In this document: positions 1 through 10,989 of the stretch, piece by piece
Layout of the letters: every line of letters begins with the position of its first letter
How positions within the stretch are numbered: the first letter of the stretch is position 1
Assembly (NCBI RefSeq): GCF_000143415.4
Contig: NW_003314283.1
Coordinates: 1,470,272 to 1,534,271 of the forward strand
Length of the DNA: 64,000 nucleotides
Source of the DNA: Selaginella moellendorffii
Taxonomy: Eukaryota; Streptophyta; Lycopodiopsida; Selaginellales; Selaginellaceae
Direction of reading: 5' to 3'
Program-made: the position numbers and the translations under genes
Notes under the pieces: generated by a model
Database searches by the model: none
Seen by the model: only the letters and a program-made list of their open reading frames with translations
Told to the model about the DNA's origin: nothing

Positions 1-766
1 AGACATAATAAAAAGCGCAAAGCTATCCTTCTAGCATGAAGGAAAATAACCAAAAAAAACATGTGAGGCCAAAAGCAAGTAGTAAAATAAGAGGACCGAA
101 CTATAGTAATCAAAAAGCATAACCGAGAGTAATTATCCAAGTTGGGATTGGAAAATTAAGTAGATACTCAAAGGTGTTGTTACTGGCAATTGTGATGCCA
201 TGGAGAGTCTAGAGTATGGAATTATCTATGTTAGAACATATGACAATTAGAAAGTTTGTGAAAAAAGAGGTTTTAGCAATAAAGTCCCTTCAAAATTCCC
301 AAAAACAATTCTAAATAAGTTAGTACCTAAAAAGATAAGTGTAAATGGTTCATAAAATACATGAAATTAAAGTGGCACAAGTGCCAGAAGTGTAGTTTTG
401 AAGCTTGCCATAAGGCGAGGCTATCAAAGTTGGGGAAGTAGTTCCTGAGTGTTTAAAGAGATGGTTTTGAACAAAAATTGATGGTTAAGAATTTTCATGC
501 TTATGCATGAAACTATGTTACACTAGTTGAATGACTTGTAAGAGAGATTGGCAAGTCGGGGGAACAAAAACCCTAGTTGAAGGTGTTGACTTCAAAAAGA
601 AGTGGCCTATGGGGCTAAGCATGGAAGAATCTATGCATAATCACAAACTTGTCAAGTGAGAGGATTTGACAATTCAGAGAAACTAGGTTTTTAAGCGTGA
701 TCCGTAACATACTTTATGTATAAATTGGTGCACCGACATGGGGAGTCACGCTAGGCATCTTGGAGT
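1..766 (+). mobile_element. 3' part of interior of a non-autonomous LTR retrotransposon
   Basis: This matches 17779-18544, the last part of the interior of the complete element at 14515-20574. No coding potential is visible: all frames are broken and no retroviral motif is seen. The 5' LTR of this element lies outside the window. Confidence 0.7.
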
Positions 767-1029
767 TGTGAGACACAAATCCCTAAACCCTAAAGTGGAG
801 CTAAAAAGGTGCCATGTGGTAGTGGCTAAAGCAGAAGCGAAATAAACATAATACATTTGGACTAAAAGTTTTGACTTGGACAATCGAGAGTGGGAGTGGA
901 ATTCCCAACAAAGTGGTCAAGGAACGAGCATGAAATAAGTAGTAAGTGAATCTCTAGAAAAGGGACACAAGAGGATCAATACATGACATGTGGAAGTGTC
1001 GAGATAGAGTCCGAGATGGAGTCCAAGAA
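767..1029 (+). repeat. Truncated start of LTR type A, interrupted
   Basis: The sequence starts TGTGAGACACAAATCC like the LTRs at 1957, 18545 and 35278, runs into the beginning of the GATGGA minisatellite and stops abruptly at 1029, where a piece of a different LTR family begins. The stretch 598-1029 is repeated at 1788-2219 with an offset of exactly 1190 bp. The break is therefore specific to unit 1. Confidence 0.75.
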
Positions 1030-1777
1030 TGTCGCGCATGTGACTTCGGGTATCGAAAGTTACCTGTCGACCTGTCCTTACGGACACTCTTACCTTACTG
1101 CCACGATGGCAGGAGGTCGGTATTGCTGGACCCGTTATCAGTCTCCGCCTAAGCTAGTTGAGAAACTGGTCTTCGCGTGTGCACTTGACCAGATGAGCAT
1201 AAGGAAGGAATTCCTAAGTGTCTATTTAGTCAAGCATACTTGACCTGGTTAGAGAAACTCATTCGTTGACTTGCACTTGCTAGTGTTGGGAACCCCCGTG
1301 ATATTGAGCTTGGTCCCTCAATATCGCAAGATGATAGCTTACCGTGTCTGCCAAACACCCTCGCTATCATGCCCTTTGTGTTAGTCTCATTTCGGTCCCA
1401 AATGCTATTTATGGAAAGTGTCCAGATTTGCTCATTTGGCATATCTACGGAATGTAGAGATCGTCCTGAACACAATGGTGTTCGTCCCATGTCCAAATTC
1501 GCAATCTAAAGACATTCCATATTTAGTAAGTTTCGAGCTTGTCCCAGAGACTAACTCCTAATACTAAGGGAGGCTTGGGGTGAAAGCCCAAAGCGTGTGT
1601 TCCTCAAGGGGGGGGGGCTGTGGGGGGTTCCAAATGTATAGTAGGGATAGTGGGTAGGTCGGGCATGGCCGACCAACCTGAGGCATAGTCTAGCTCCCGC
1701 TTGCGTGCCTGTCCTTGTTCTGCGTCCGGCTTGGGTCTAAGCCCAAGTTCCATTCCATGCTAGTTGGTGGAGTACCC
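1030..1777 (+). repeat. Incomplete LTR of the chromodomain-Gypsy family
   Basis: This starts TGTCGCGCATGTGACTTCGG and is collinear with the 5' LTR at 48709-49628, including the segment that ends in a G-run and a palindromic GGGCTTGGGTCTAAGCCC. It lacks about the last 190 bp of that LTR and ends near a GTACCC. It is in the standard (non-inverted) arrangement. Present in unit 1 only. Confidence 0.8.
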
Positions 1778-1787
1778 ATATCCTCAA

Positions 1788-2219
1788 AAGAGTGGCCCAT
1801 GGGGCTAAGTATGGAAGAATCTATGATTAATCACAAACTTGTCAAGTGAGAGGATTTGACAATTCAGAGAAACTAGGTTTTTAAGCGTGATCCGTAACAT
1901 ACTTTATGTATAAATTGGTGCCGCGACATGGGGAGTCACGCTAGGCATCTTGGAGTTGTGAGACACAAATCCCTAAACCCTAAAGTGGAGCTAAAAAGGT
2001 GCCATGTGGTAGTGGCTAAAGCAGAAGCGAAAAGAACATAATACTCTTGGACTAAAAGTTTTGACTTGGACAATCGAGAGTGGGAGTGGAATTCCCAACA
2101 AAGTGGTCAAGGCATGAGCATGAAATAAGTAGTAAGTGAATCTCTAGAAAAGGGACACAAGAGGATCAATACATGACATGTGGAAGTGTCGAGATAGATG
2201 CCGAGATGGAGTCCAAGAA
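1788..2219 (+). repeat. Direct duplication of 598-1029
   Basis: The match to 598-1029 is nearly perfect at an offset of 1190 bp, with small differences such as CCGCGACATG here against CACCGACATG at the first copy. Together with the LTR fragment at 1030-1777 it makes the extra 1.19 kb that distinguishes unit 1 from units 2 and 3. The origin could be unequal exchange or a local rearrangement after LTR insertion. Confidence 0.8.
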
Positions 2220-2712
2220 GGAGTTTAACATGGACCCAAGACGAAGTCTGAGATGGAGTTCAAGATGGAGTCCAAGAAGGAGTTTAAGATGGACCCAAGA
2301 CAAAGTCTGAGATGGAGTCTGAAATAAACATGAGATGGAGTTCGATATGGACCCAAGATAGAGTCTAAGATGGAGTCTGATATGGACCCAAGATGGACCC
2401 AAAATAGAGTCTGAGATGGAGTCTAAAATGGATCTAAGATGGACCCAAGATAAAGTCTGAGATGGACCTAAGATGGAATCCAAGATAGACCCGAGATGGA
2501 CTCCGAGATGGACCCAAGATGGAGTTCGAGATGGAGTCCGAGATGGAATAATGACGGAGTCAAAGGTCAAATCCGAGATGGACCTAAAATAGAGTTCGAG
2601 GTTGAGGCCGAGAAAGAGACCAATATCGAGACAAAGATTGAGAAAGAGACCAAGACCGAAACCAAGACTAAGATTAAGACCAAGTTTGAGTTCGAGTCCA
2701 AGTCCGAGGATG
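2187..2712 (+). repeat. GATGGA-rich minisatellite inside LTR A
   Basis: Irregular tandem repeats of 10-11 bp such as GAGATGGAGTC and AAGATGGACCC run for about 400 bp, then turn into GAGACCAAGACC-type repeats. The long apparent reading frames here on both strands are by-products of the period, not genes. Equivalent arrays lie in every LTR of this family (for example 14744-15150, 31393-31800 and 35513-36035). Confidence 0.9.
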
Positions 2713-3076
2713 AAAGCCCAAAGCATTTGTCTCCCAAACCCTAGGGGGTTTGGTGAACTCTAAAAGTATAATAGGGGGAAGACTTTAGTGGAGCCAGTTT
2801 GGTCAGGAAAAGCCAATGTGACCAAAGAAGGCTATACCCATGTGTTAGGTGATGGTATATTCACTAAGGGGTCTAAAGCTAAAGTAAATATAGATAAACA
2901 AACTAGGTAGCTTGGTGAAGTGTTCAAGAATTAGCTCTAGCTCCTTTGGGAGATTGAATGGTAGATGTTCCCAATCCAAGTGTGGGTAACACTACCTACT
3001 TAGATACCTAGCATGGCTCATCAAAACCTCGCTCTAGCCATATAGCTAGGGCACCTAAGGGCAAAAGGTGTAAAGA

Positions 3077-3242
3077 TGTTGCGAATGTGACTTTGGGTAT
3101 CGAAAGATACTTGTCAACTAATCCTTACGGACACTCTTTTTTTACTACTATGACGGCAAGAGGTCAATATAGTTGGATGGTAGTCTCTTTTGTGCTAGTA
3201 GAGTTAATTAAGCATTTAAAGTGTACTTAGACCAGACAAGTA
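3077..3242 (+). repeat. Fragment of chromodomain-Gypsy LTR nested in LTR A
   Basis: Starts TGTTGCGAATGTGACTTTGG and follows the first 160-170 bp of the LTRs at 48709 and 55124 (GGTATCGAAAGATACTTGTC is shared). The same fragment sits at 19742-19907 and 36398-36563 in the other LTR A copies, so it was present before the array was amplified. Confidence 0.75.
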
Positions 3243-3909
3243 AGTACTTTTTGATACTTAAAATCACATTTGCAATAAAAAAGTACCTATAAAACTTGTG
3301 TAGAGCCACAGTGTTTCGAAATGTCATGTTAAAGTCCTAAACCGTGGAAAGGAAGTAGAAGAGTTCTCTAGTGTAGTGACCAAAGACACAATCATATGAT
3401 GAGGATATCCCAGAGGATAGTGGGATTTAATGGTTGAGCCTTTGGGCCTTGACCCAATGGCAAGGTTAACGAGCATGGCCCTAGATGAAAAGGGACTTAA
3501 TAGGGATAAAAGAAGGAATATTAGGGAAAAATGTTTCCCATGTCTTTAAGCATCCTAAGGGTGTTAAGGTGTGGTCAAAAGGTGACCACTCATGGATGGA
3601 TGGCTTAGTCTTTGATAGATGGGATTATGATGTAGGTGGTTTTAGATTACGAATATGACAATGGTGAATGAGCATGGTTTTAATGTAATAGGCTAATATG
3701 TCAATGGTACATTTGGGTGTCAATTATAAAATTGGACACATAGAGCATTTGGACCAAGTGCAAAGGTTAAATTTTATAAATCCCATTTATGGGGCTAGCA
3801 TATCCCCAAGTCTTGAATAAGACTTATAGAAATTGTGAGTGAGACTCTTCTAAATAATCAAAAGTGTGTTTAAGTGATTAAAATAGAATGGAAAAATTAA
3901 TTGCTTACA

Positions 3910-4400
3910 ATGCCCAATAGTAAACATCACGACCATGATTACATCCTTGCTCTTGTCTATAAACTTGGGAAGCAACAACATCAACCTCCATTCAAATAAA
4001 ACTATCTCCCACAAAAAGATAAAAAGAGGTGATGTTTTATAACATTGTGCCAGGCAAAGAGCATTATTTGGCTCTGCAAAAACCAAGAGGCTCAGAAATA
4101 AACACTAATTTACATCATTAACTTACATGCTCCTTGATGAATACAAACCAATTGCTAAATTACATCATCACAATCATCAACATGTTCAAATGTGCATTTG
4201 AAAATGTTTGAGAGAATGCTCCAATCTGCATATGTGTCACAAATTTTTGGGATCATATTTAGCATTTATATGAGTTTCCCACGTGTCTCCAAAAGATGAT
4301 GTTCCAATGGTATAATAATTTGAGTGCCAAAGATGATTGCTATCTTTGTTGGGAAGTGTATGATTATCTCAAGTGATTTGCCAAAATATAAAGAATATTA
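3910..4400 (-). pseudogene. Gypsy gag relic, right part (unit 1)
   Basis: On the minus strand this aligns, at clearly reduced identity, with the inverted relic at 46184-46620. There a decayed zinc-knuckle-like stretch (CDKIGHVS) follows a GHGHG-rich run. No frame is open for more than 78 codons. It is the part of the relic that lies to the right of the non-autonomous LTR insertion; the remainder is at 10990-14514 of the neighbouring unit. Confidence 0.55.
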
Positions 4401-4423
4401 GCAGAAAGAAGGGGGCAATCCAC

Positions 4424-5272
4424 TTAAGTAATTAAACCTCCAAGGATTAGACCATTCTCTAGTACAAAAATTCTAGATAAAACGGCTAGCATCTGTCTCT
4501 CTGCAGTTGCAATCATGCAACTCTTTTGAGTGCCAAGAGGCCTGCTTGTTGACCAGTTTGATTCCAAGGATGATCTGATGAACGTGTTGCTTGCGTCGTG
4601 TTTCAGAGCAGTTTGCTCTTGCATTCCATTCAGATGGGAGCTTGACTGGTTTTTAGTTATCTAGCACCACAATCTGTTACCGTCTTTAACAACAGACTGT
4701 GCATCCACGGCAGGTTCACGCTCTTCATGCCCCCTTCAGCTGCTGAAACAACGGTTCTTTCGTGTCACTCACTAAGATTTTAGTTTTGGCTTCTGAAGCT
4801 TTTGTTTTGCTCTTACACGGGTAAGAGTATGTGCCTTTTCTGCCAAGGACCTCGGTCTTCAAGACACAGTGGGTATCAGCCCGGACTGTAATCCCGACAA
4901 CCGAGCCTCTCCAAATAATAAGAAGTTAAAAGGTACATACCTAAGTTCTTGACTGTTTCGCAGCTTTTAAACAGGAAGTCGCCCTCTTGAAGATGGTAAG
5001 AAACCCGCAGATTTTTCTTTGATGAGCTCTATGTGTTGGGCTACAAGGATGCTGCAGTGTGGGCAAATGCAAATCCTTTGATCAGTTTTAGAGGCAAGGG
5101 AACAGCTGCTCCAGTTTGAAGATGCAACAAACGATTGCTGTATCATACTAGAGGCATTCATGCGAAGGTAAGAAAGGAAATACAGAGATTCTTTGGGACA
5201 CCATTCTCTAAGCATTTGTACACAAAGAAGAAGAACACAAAGAAGAAGAGAAGAAAAACCAGGCATTGACAA
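4424..5272 (-). pseudogene. Possible gene remnant upstream of synthase copy 1
   Basis: Several minus-strand stretches look protein-like: 4424-4624 (66 codons, starting MQEQTALKHDASNTF) and 4967-5272 (101 codons, containing a CPHC motif). Between them the coding character shifts frame and meets stops. I do not recognise a family. The block is conserved in copies 1-4 (21089-21826, 37745-38482, 45351-46088) but absent from copy 5. It could equally be synthase promoter and 5' non-coding sequence. Confidence 0.25.
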
Positions 5273-5456
5273 AAGTTCCTTGTTCTACATGGTTGTCAAA
5301 AGAATCAAACGTTGTCAAAAGAAACAAACAAGAAACTACTTGTGAAGCTTCATGATCAGTTGTGTGACTTTGTCAATAGCGTTCTATTTTCCCAGCCCAC
5401 GTTTGAGAATTTTCCAGTCAAGCGCGTAGGTACCGGGAAGGCAGGCGGCTTCCTGG

Positions 5457-5464
5457 TATAAAAG
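5457..5464 (+). promoter_or_regulatory. TATA box of synthase copy 1
   Basis: TATAAAAG lies 106 bp before the ATG at 5563, a normal plant core-promoter distance with a 5' UTR of about 70-75 nt. The motif and its distance are conserved in all five copies. Confidence 0.75.
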
Positions 5465-5562
5465 CCCAACCAGGGAAACCCAGGCAATTCATCGATCCCA
5501 GTCTACAATCTTCCATCCTCTAGCCTGAAATTTGAGATTTTTCTCTTTTTCTCATAACACCC

Positions 5563-7128
5563 ATGGCAAGTTCATATCCAAAGGACAAGATTGCATTCCT
5601 GTACATCCACAGAGAGAGTGGTGAGATTGGCTTCGTCTCACAATCTGCGTCCAGGCATGTCCCAGTACTAGCAGCCAAGTGCGATTTCTTGTTCTCCTCC
5701 ATGGTCGCGAGCGACAAGGCGGAAGATTTAGAGGCGGCAAAGCAGGCCACACGCTCAGTTGCTCCAGATATGAACAAGTACACCATTTCCATGCTTGGAG
5801 CAGCAGCTGACCAGGAGTGGACAGCCACCGTCTACGAGAGATACATTGGGAACGGGTTCGAGGGCGTGGTTTTCATCCAGGATCCCAATCTCCAGGAGGA
5901 GGACAGCGAGAGCATGAGCTATCTGGCCTCTCTGCTGCTGGACAACGGCGTCATGACCAGAGATTGCCTTCTGGAGCCCTTCAGCTCGCACACACCTCAA
6001 GAGGTGGACGACATCACCTCCCAAGTTGTGGACATCATCGAGAAGAATTACATCCACTTCCCAAAGCACGACCAGTGGTTCACAAGTGGGGGCAAGCAGA
6101 GGTTTGCGGACAAGGTGAGGTACCACGTCGCAAGAAACATTCCACTCGAGTTCGTCTTGCCCGCATTTCCAGTCAAGTCGTGCAATCCCGACAAGACTCT
6201 GGGAAAGTGCCCGGACAAGGCCGAGGAGCTGGCCATCCATTCCATGAAGATTGTTGCGGATCTCATCAAGGCCGTGTATGCTCCAGGCGTGCACTACAAC
6301 GTCGCCTCGGATGGCCATGTCTTCTCTGATCTCGTCGGCTCGGACGACGCTGCTGTGGATTCTTACGGCGAGATGTTTTGGGAGATGGCACACAATCTGT
6401 ATCCCGGCCTTGTCAATTTCTTTCGCCTGGATGAGTTTCTGCTGGACAACCACAGTGACAAAGACATTGCAAAGCTTATCTCCAACACCACCGTGGAGCA
6501 TCCCGTTGCGACTGAGCTCACCGCCAATGCAGAGAATGCCAGGCGAGCTCTCATGTGCTTGTTTGGATGTGACGAGTCCACCGTCACCAAGGAGATCAAG
6601 GAGGAGCCGGAGACACGCAATCTATATCGTGGCTTCTCCAGGTTCATGCTCGAGGACTTGTACGAACACAAGAGCTGCAAGAATCTCCCGTCAAAGTCGG
6701 CCAAGAAGAAGCTGTGCAGCCAGGTTGCCTTCCTCATGATCCTCAGGAACCGTGCATACTCGGCCATGGTGGAGTGGCTCTTCCCTTTGCAGCTGCGCAT
6801 TTCCATCCACCCGCATCCAAACAGAGGTCCCAAGTATGGCATCAACATCATCCATTCCTCTCTAGTGGCAGCGCAGCGTTCTTCCGAGGAGAAGAACTTC
6901 CACATCCCAACACCATGGCACAACGCGGTGGTGGAGCTGGCAGATGGCAAGTTCATGCTGCTGCACTCCAAAGTCATCCGAGGTTCGAGTATGCAGGCCA
7001 GAGAAATGGCCTGTGAGCAGCTCGACTTGAGTCAACAGTTGCTTCTCAAGCGTCAAGGCTACAGAATGACGCTGGTGACATATCCAGACGGCAGACCCAG
7101 CCACTACAGGCAGGTCAGTGTCTGCTAA
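5563..7128 (+). CDS. DIT1/PvcA-family isocyanide synthase, copy 1
   Basis: Single open frame of 521 codons, no introns. Members of this family convert an amino acid (Trp or Tyr in characterised cases) plus ribulose-5-phosphate into an isonitrile. Visible family signatures are FPVKSCNPDK (residues 202-211), a PDKAEELA segment (217-224), YAPGVHYNVASDGHVFSDL (239-257) followed by GSDD, RISIHPH (412-418), and PTPWHNAVVE (449-458). The family domain thus covers roughly 140-470. The first 140 residues and the tail after 470 are extra relative to bacterial PvcA (about 330 aa), while total length is close to yeast Dit1. No signal peptide or membrane segment is evident, so it is probably cytosolic. 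The ATG at 5563 follows a TATA box by 106 bp. Substrate cannot be deduced. No Fe/2OG oxygenase or P450 partner is seen nearby. Confidence 0.88.
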   Translation: MASSYPKDKIAFLYIHRESGEIGFVSQSASRHVPVLAAKCDFLFSSMVASDKAEDLEAAKQATRSVAPDMNKYTISMLGAAADQEWTATVYERYIGNGFEGVVFIQDPNLQEEDSESMSYLASLLLDNGVMTRDCLLEPFSSHTPQEVDDITSQVVDIIEKNYIHFPKHDQWFTSGGKQRFADKVRYHVARNIPLEFVLPAFPVKSCNPDKTLGKCPDKAEELAIHSMKIVADLIKAVYAPGVHYNVASDGHVFSDLVGSDDAAVDSYGEMFWEMAHNLYPGLVNFFRLDEFLLDNHSDKDIAKLISNTTVEHPVATELTANAENARRALMCLFGCDESTVTKEIKEEPETRNLYRGFSRFMLEDLYEHKSCKNLPSKSAKKKLCSQVAFLMILRNRAYSAMVEWLFPLQLRISIHPHPNRGPKYGINIIHSSLVAAQRSSEEKNFHIPTPWHNAVVELADGKFMLLHSKVIRGSSMQAREMACEQLDLSQQLLLKRQGYRMTLVTYPDGRPSHYRQVSVC

Positions 7129-9157
7129 TATGTGATAGACGGTTTTGATTCTGGGTAAATTCCCTCAGGCCCATTTTTTTGTAAATTTTAAAAAGAGTAA
7201 ATACCATTTTTTCTCTCACTTCTTTGTCTCCATCTGGGATTCTAAAAATGAACCGTACAAACAGAAGAAATAGAGAACATATTGTTGACTGTATAGTGCT
7301 TCCTCTGTTACTACAAATATATGAATACCATTACAGCAGTATAGGAGTCACTACTAACTTTGACAATCTTTTACTTCTGCTCCTTCTCTGGATCAATGTT
7401 GTGAAGAAGAAACCCTGGATCGAAAATTCCTCAATACCGACACTATTCACCGCCTAAGTTTTACGCTGTGTATTTTTCAGTCCAATTTTGTAAGCGGCTC
7501 AAGCTGCACAACACGTTACATGCTTCGCTCCAGCGTAGGCCATCCTGTCTCCAAAAGGACGAGACGTGGTCTTTGGCAACTTGAGAACTTTAGGATGTGT
7601 TTGACAAGCCTTCTTTTTGAAACAAAGGTTTTTGCAAGACAATGTCATACGTCAAGTGGAATTTGTGGTCAAAGAATGTTTGCTACTTGTTTTGCATTAT
7701 ACTGTATTTATGCATCATTTTAAACACGTGTTTTAAGAGCAGGAAAGCAGCAAGAAGCTACCTTCTTTCTTTATGCAAAGTCTCAACCGCCTGATATATA
7801 AAATGTAACTATAGTTCTTGTCAGAATTAGATGGCCTGACTTTCTATGGCAAGTTTGGATTCACATCAGATTCTCTTCTTTTTATGGAACTTGCTTCCCT
7901 GGTATTTGTTTTCTTCTTTGTTGACTTACATAGTTCACGTGTAAGTTCCAGTGCAAACTATCAGAGCGAGATATGTACTGTAGGCCCGTGCTTTGCCACC
8001 ATCGCCTCCATCATACCAGTGCTTCACCCCTGCATTCAGCTCCATCGTCATACGACTCAGACCACGCTAGCCAAAATTCGAACGACTGCATATTAGGTAA
8101 AGTCATACTGCTGCCAATGGCTGACCTGTCCATTCTTTTTCTTGGCCGTATATCATGTACCTCCTCCATGATTAACAATTTTATTCATAAACATTCACAT
8201 GGTTTTGTTTGTGTGGCTTATATTAAATTATTATGAATATACCTTGAAAGCATACAAGGCCTGTGCCAAACACCCATGTGGAAATAGCAGACATTTTGTG
8301 TCATCAAGATGTATGTGAAGCATTCAGTGTGGAATCAAAAGTGAAATAGGGCTTCCCAGGGACATGAGGAGTGGCCTCGTTTGCATTGAGGACTTGGGGC
8401 CCCAGTATTCTCAACCTCATGCCACAGACAACACTTTCAATGCTGTTGGAGAAAAACTTTTGTCCTTCTGCGATGCAGTATAGGAATGTCAGTGGCCTGG
8501 ACACACACTGGGAGGCTACACTTGTGAGGCATGGATCCTTGCAAGGCTTACATAGTCTCATACTGTGTGCTGCCTCAGAAACTCTGGATGAGGAGCTCAG
8601 CACAGCCTGGATCAGGGTGCGAGGATTCTCAATGTGAGTGGTGTTGTTGCTGAGATCTTAGGCAATTGCACTGCATACAATGGCAAATCCAGCATGAGCT
8701 AGAGCAGACTTGCTGCAAGCTGCAGCTCGTCTCACTGTGGGTTCCAGCTTTGGAGCGTTGCCTCCTGTGAGCTGCACTGCTCAGGGCAGGAATGCTGTGC
8801 CTTTATAGAGATTCATGAGTGTGGTTAGCTCTAGTAGATCCAACAACGAGGTATCCTTGGAACATGGCATATGTCCACATGCCAGGTCCACTCAAACTTC
8901 TAGCACACCCAAGAGCTGTCTTGAGATGGGATTAGTTCCCCAGGACCTTTAGAGTGAGGCCAACCAAGGGGTTTCCCACCACCTCTCTACCTATGCAAAA
9001 CAGAAGAAATTCATCTACCCTTTGGCAGAAAAACATATATTATTATTCATTATACTATTTATAACATTATAATATCCAAACAATAGATCTCTAAGAAGAA
9101 TATGATGCCATTAGCAACTGTGGGATTCTGAAGTTAGCTCTATTTTTTGTGGCTAAA
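7129..9157. other. Downstream block of synthase copy 1
   Basis: AT-rich sequence containing the synthase 3' UTR and then non-coding DNA. Only short frames occur, none recognisable except the antisense remnant at 8304-8850. The block is repeated at 23782-25810, and partly at 40431-42516, 42517-43402 and 59367-61224. Confidence 0.6.
8304..8850 (-). pseudogene. Unidentified gene remnant, antisense to synthase copy 1
   Basis: On the minus strand one frame stays coding-like for about 180 codons, interrupted by a few stops. Its best part is 8304-8603 (99 codons; includes PLTFLYCIAEGQKFF and GPQVLNANEA). The composition is richer in G and C than its surroundings. I do not recognise the family. The equivalent in copy 3 is five bases longer near its 3' end and stays open further, suggesting that this copy is frameshifted. 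Confidence 0.35.
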
Positions 9158-10568
9158 TGTAAGTGACTAATTTTTCCATTTTACTTTAATCATTTAACCA
9201 CACCTCTGACCATTTGGAGGAGTCTCATTCACAACCTCCATAACTTCAATCTAGGACTTGGGCTTGATAGCCCCAAGAATGGCATCCATGCCACTAAACC
9301 TTTGCATTTGGTTCAAGTGCTCCATGTGTCCAATTCCATGACCCGACACCCCAAGGTACCACCAACATATTAACCTATTACGCTAAGGCCTTGCCCATTC
9401 ACCTTAGTCACACCGATGGTTCAACGCCACCTACATCGCAATCCTATCTCTCAAAGACTGGGGCATTCGTCCATGAGTGATTATTCGAGATCCACTCTTT
9501 AGCATCCTTAAGATACCTGCAGGTATGGAGAACAACCTTCCCCAATATCCCTTTTACAGTCCCCACTAAGTCCTTTTTTTGTCCATGGCCGTGTTCGCCA
9601 ACATTGCCACTGGGACAAGGCCTACAGACCCGACCACTAAGTCTCACTGTCCTCTGGGACTTCCTCCTCACATGACTGTATCTTTGGTCATTACACCAAA
9701 GGACCACTCGTATTCCTTTCTATAGTCTGGGACTTTAGTACAACATTTTGGAACACTGTGGCCCTACGCAAGCCTCATAGGTACTCTCCCCACCTTCCGC
9801 TTTTGGGTGTTCTAACCATGGGCTTAGAGCAAGGTTTTGTTGAGTTACGCCAGGTATCCGAGTAAGTAGTGCCACCCACGCTTGGACTGGGAGCATCAAC
9901 CATTCGATCTCCCGGGGGAACTAAAGCTGGCTCTTGAACATTTCACCAAGCTGCCCCACTTGTCGATCCGTATTCACTCTAGTCTTGGACTTCCCAGTGG
10001 TCAGTTCATCACCCAACACCTGGGTACAGCCTTCCTGGGCCAAACTCGCCTTTCCTAGCCAAACTAACTCCACTAGGCTCCAACCCCTACACTTTCTCTA
10101 TTATACTTTTGGAACCCTTTGCAACCCCCCCCCCCGGAGGGACGATTGCTTTGGACTTTTACCCAACTGCATGTATTAGTATTCAGACTCGGACTCAGAC
10201 TCGGACTTGAACTCGGTCTCGGACTTGGTCTCGGTCTCGGTCTCGAACTCGGACTTGGACTCGGTCTTGGTTTCGGTCTCCATCTCGGGTCCAACTCGGA
10301 CTTTACCTTGGATTCCATCTTGGGTCCATCTCAAACACTTCCACGTGTCACGTGTTAGTCCTTTTGTATCCCCTTTTTAGAGGCTCACTTATTGCTCACT
10401 TTGTTCTTGTTCTTCGAACACTTCGTTGGGAGTTCCACTCGTGCTCTCGACTTTTCAAGTTCGAGCTTTTAGTCCAAACGTGTTACGCTCGTTTGGCTTT
10501 CACTTCGGCCACTACCACATGGCACCCTTTCGGCTCCACTTTGGGGCCTAAGGATTTTATGTCTCACA
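9158..10568 (-). repeat. Solo LTR, inverted, unit 1
   Basis: On the minus strand it starts TGTGAGACATAAAATCC and ends GTCACTTACA, matching the A/C LTR family (1411 bp). No primer-binding site or polypurine tract abuts it and I see no matching 5-bp target duplication, so it looks like a solo or partial LTR. It holds a CTCGGACTCGGT-type minisatellite at about 10180-10345, the reverse-strand version of the array in the other LTRs. Confidence 0.75.
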
Positions 10569-10989
10569 TTGAATCCACTACTCAACTTCGGCCATTCTAG
10601 GCCATTGGAGCTCCAAAACATCCCTGATCTTCCACTAGAGTATAGATTAAAATTTAAATTAAAGGTGTTGTGAGTGTGTGGAAAATGAAAATAGAATATA
10701 GAAATATACATATCAATTAACCCAAAAACCCTAATTCATATACACGAGCAGGTGGTCAAGATTGAAACTAATTTGATAGCTATCAAAATCCCAATATACT
10801 AATAATAGTATATGGCATTGTACCCATACACTTGGACCTCAAAGCATCACCTCTTCTTAGAAAGATAGAAGACAACCAAGGTTTTATGGTGGATAGGCCG
10901 AGATTTGGAGGAACACCAAAAGCAAGCATTTGTGGATCTATAGGTGGTGTCAATTATTTTTGATCTCTTTATATAAAGAATTTTAATCG
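10569..10989. other. Non-coding spacer
   Basis: AT-rich sequence between the inverted solo LTR and the Gypsy relic. I see no gene or recognisable element here, or in the equivalent stretch 27220-27640. Confidence 0.5.

Larger units (their letters stand above)
1957..3909 (+). repeat. LTR type A (3' LTR of the non-autonomous element), unit 1 copy
   Basis: Begins TGTGAGAC and ends TTGCTTACA (TG...CA), 1953 bp, the same length as the copy at 35278-37230. It is collinear with the 1613-bp LTR at 14515-16127 at roughly 80-85% identity by eye. The excess length is mostly an inserted piece of another LTR family at 3077-3242 and flanking sequence. It contains a GATGGA-type minisatellite. No coding function. 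Confidence 0.8.

Noticed and set aside
780-800. CCCTAAACCCTAAA, like a plant telomere repeat
   Set aside because: Only two units, located at a fixed place inside the LTR family; not a telomere or interstitial array.
2166-2744. Long frames on both strands with LGSILDSI- or KETKTETK-type repeats (also at 10073-10358, 14619-15161, 18754-19428, 26754-27009, 31268-31810 and 35487-36065)
   Set aside because: They arise from the minisatellite period inside LTRs; there is no start context, family similarity or non-repetitive sequence.
5755-6501. 248-codon frame antisense to the synthase, plus 204-, 170- and 162-codon frames in other phases, repeated in every copy
   Set aside because: Shadows of a GC-rich coding sequence; their translations are low in information and lack domains.
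5563-7128. Bacterial or fungal contamination as the source of the synthase
   Set aside because: The gene is repeated five times within continuous plant-type retroelement sequence and adjoins a plant PDR gene; the copies share eukaryotic TATA promoters. An assembly artefact remains possible and is noted.
9158-10568. Pairing of the inverted solo LTR with the LTR at 14515 as one element
   Set aside because: They face opposite directions, and the LTR at 14515 already has its partner at 18545.
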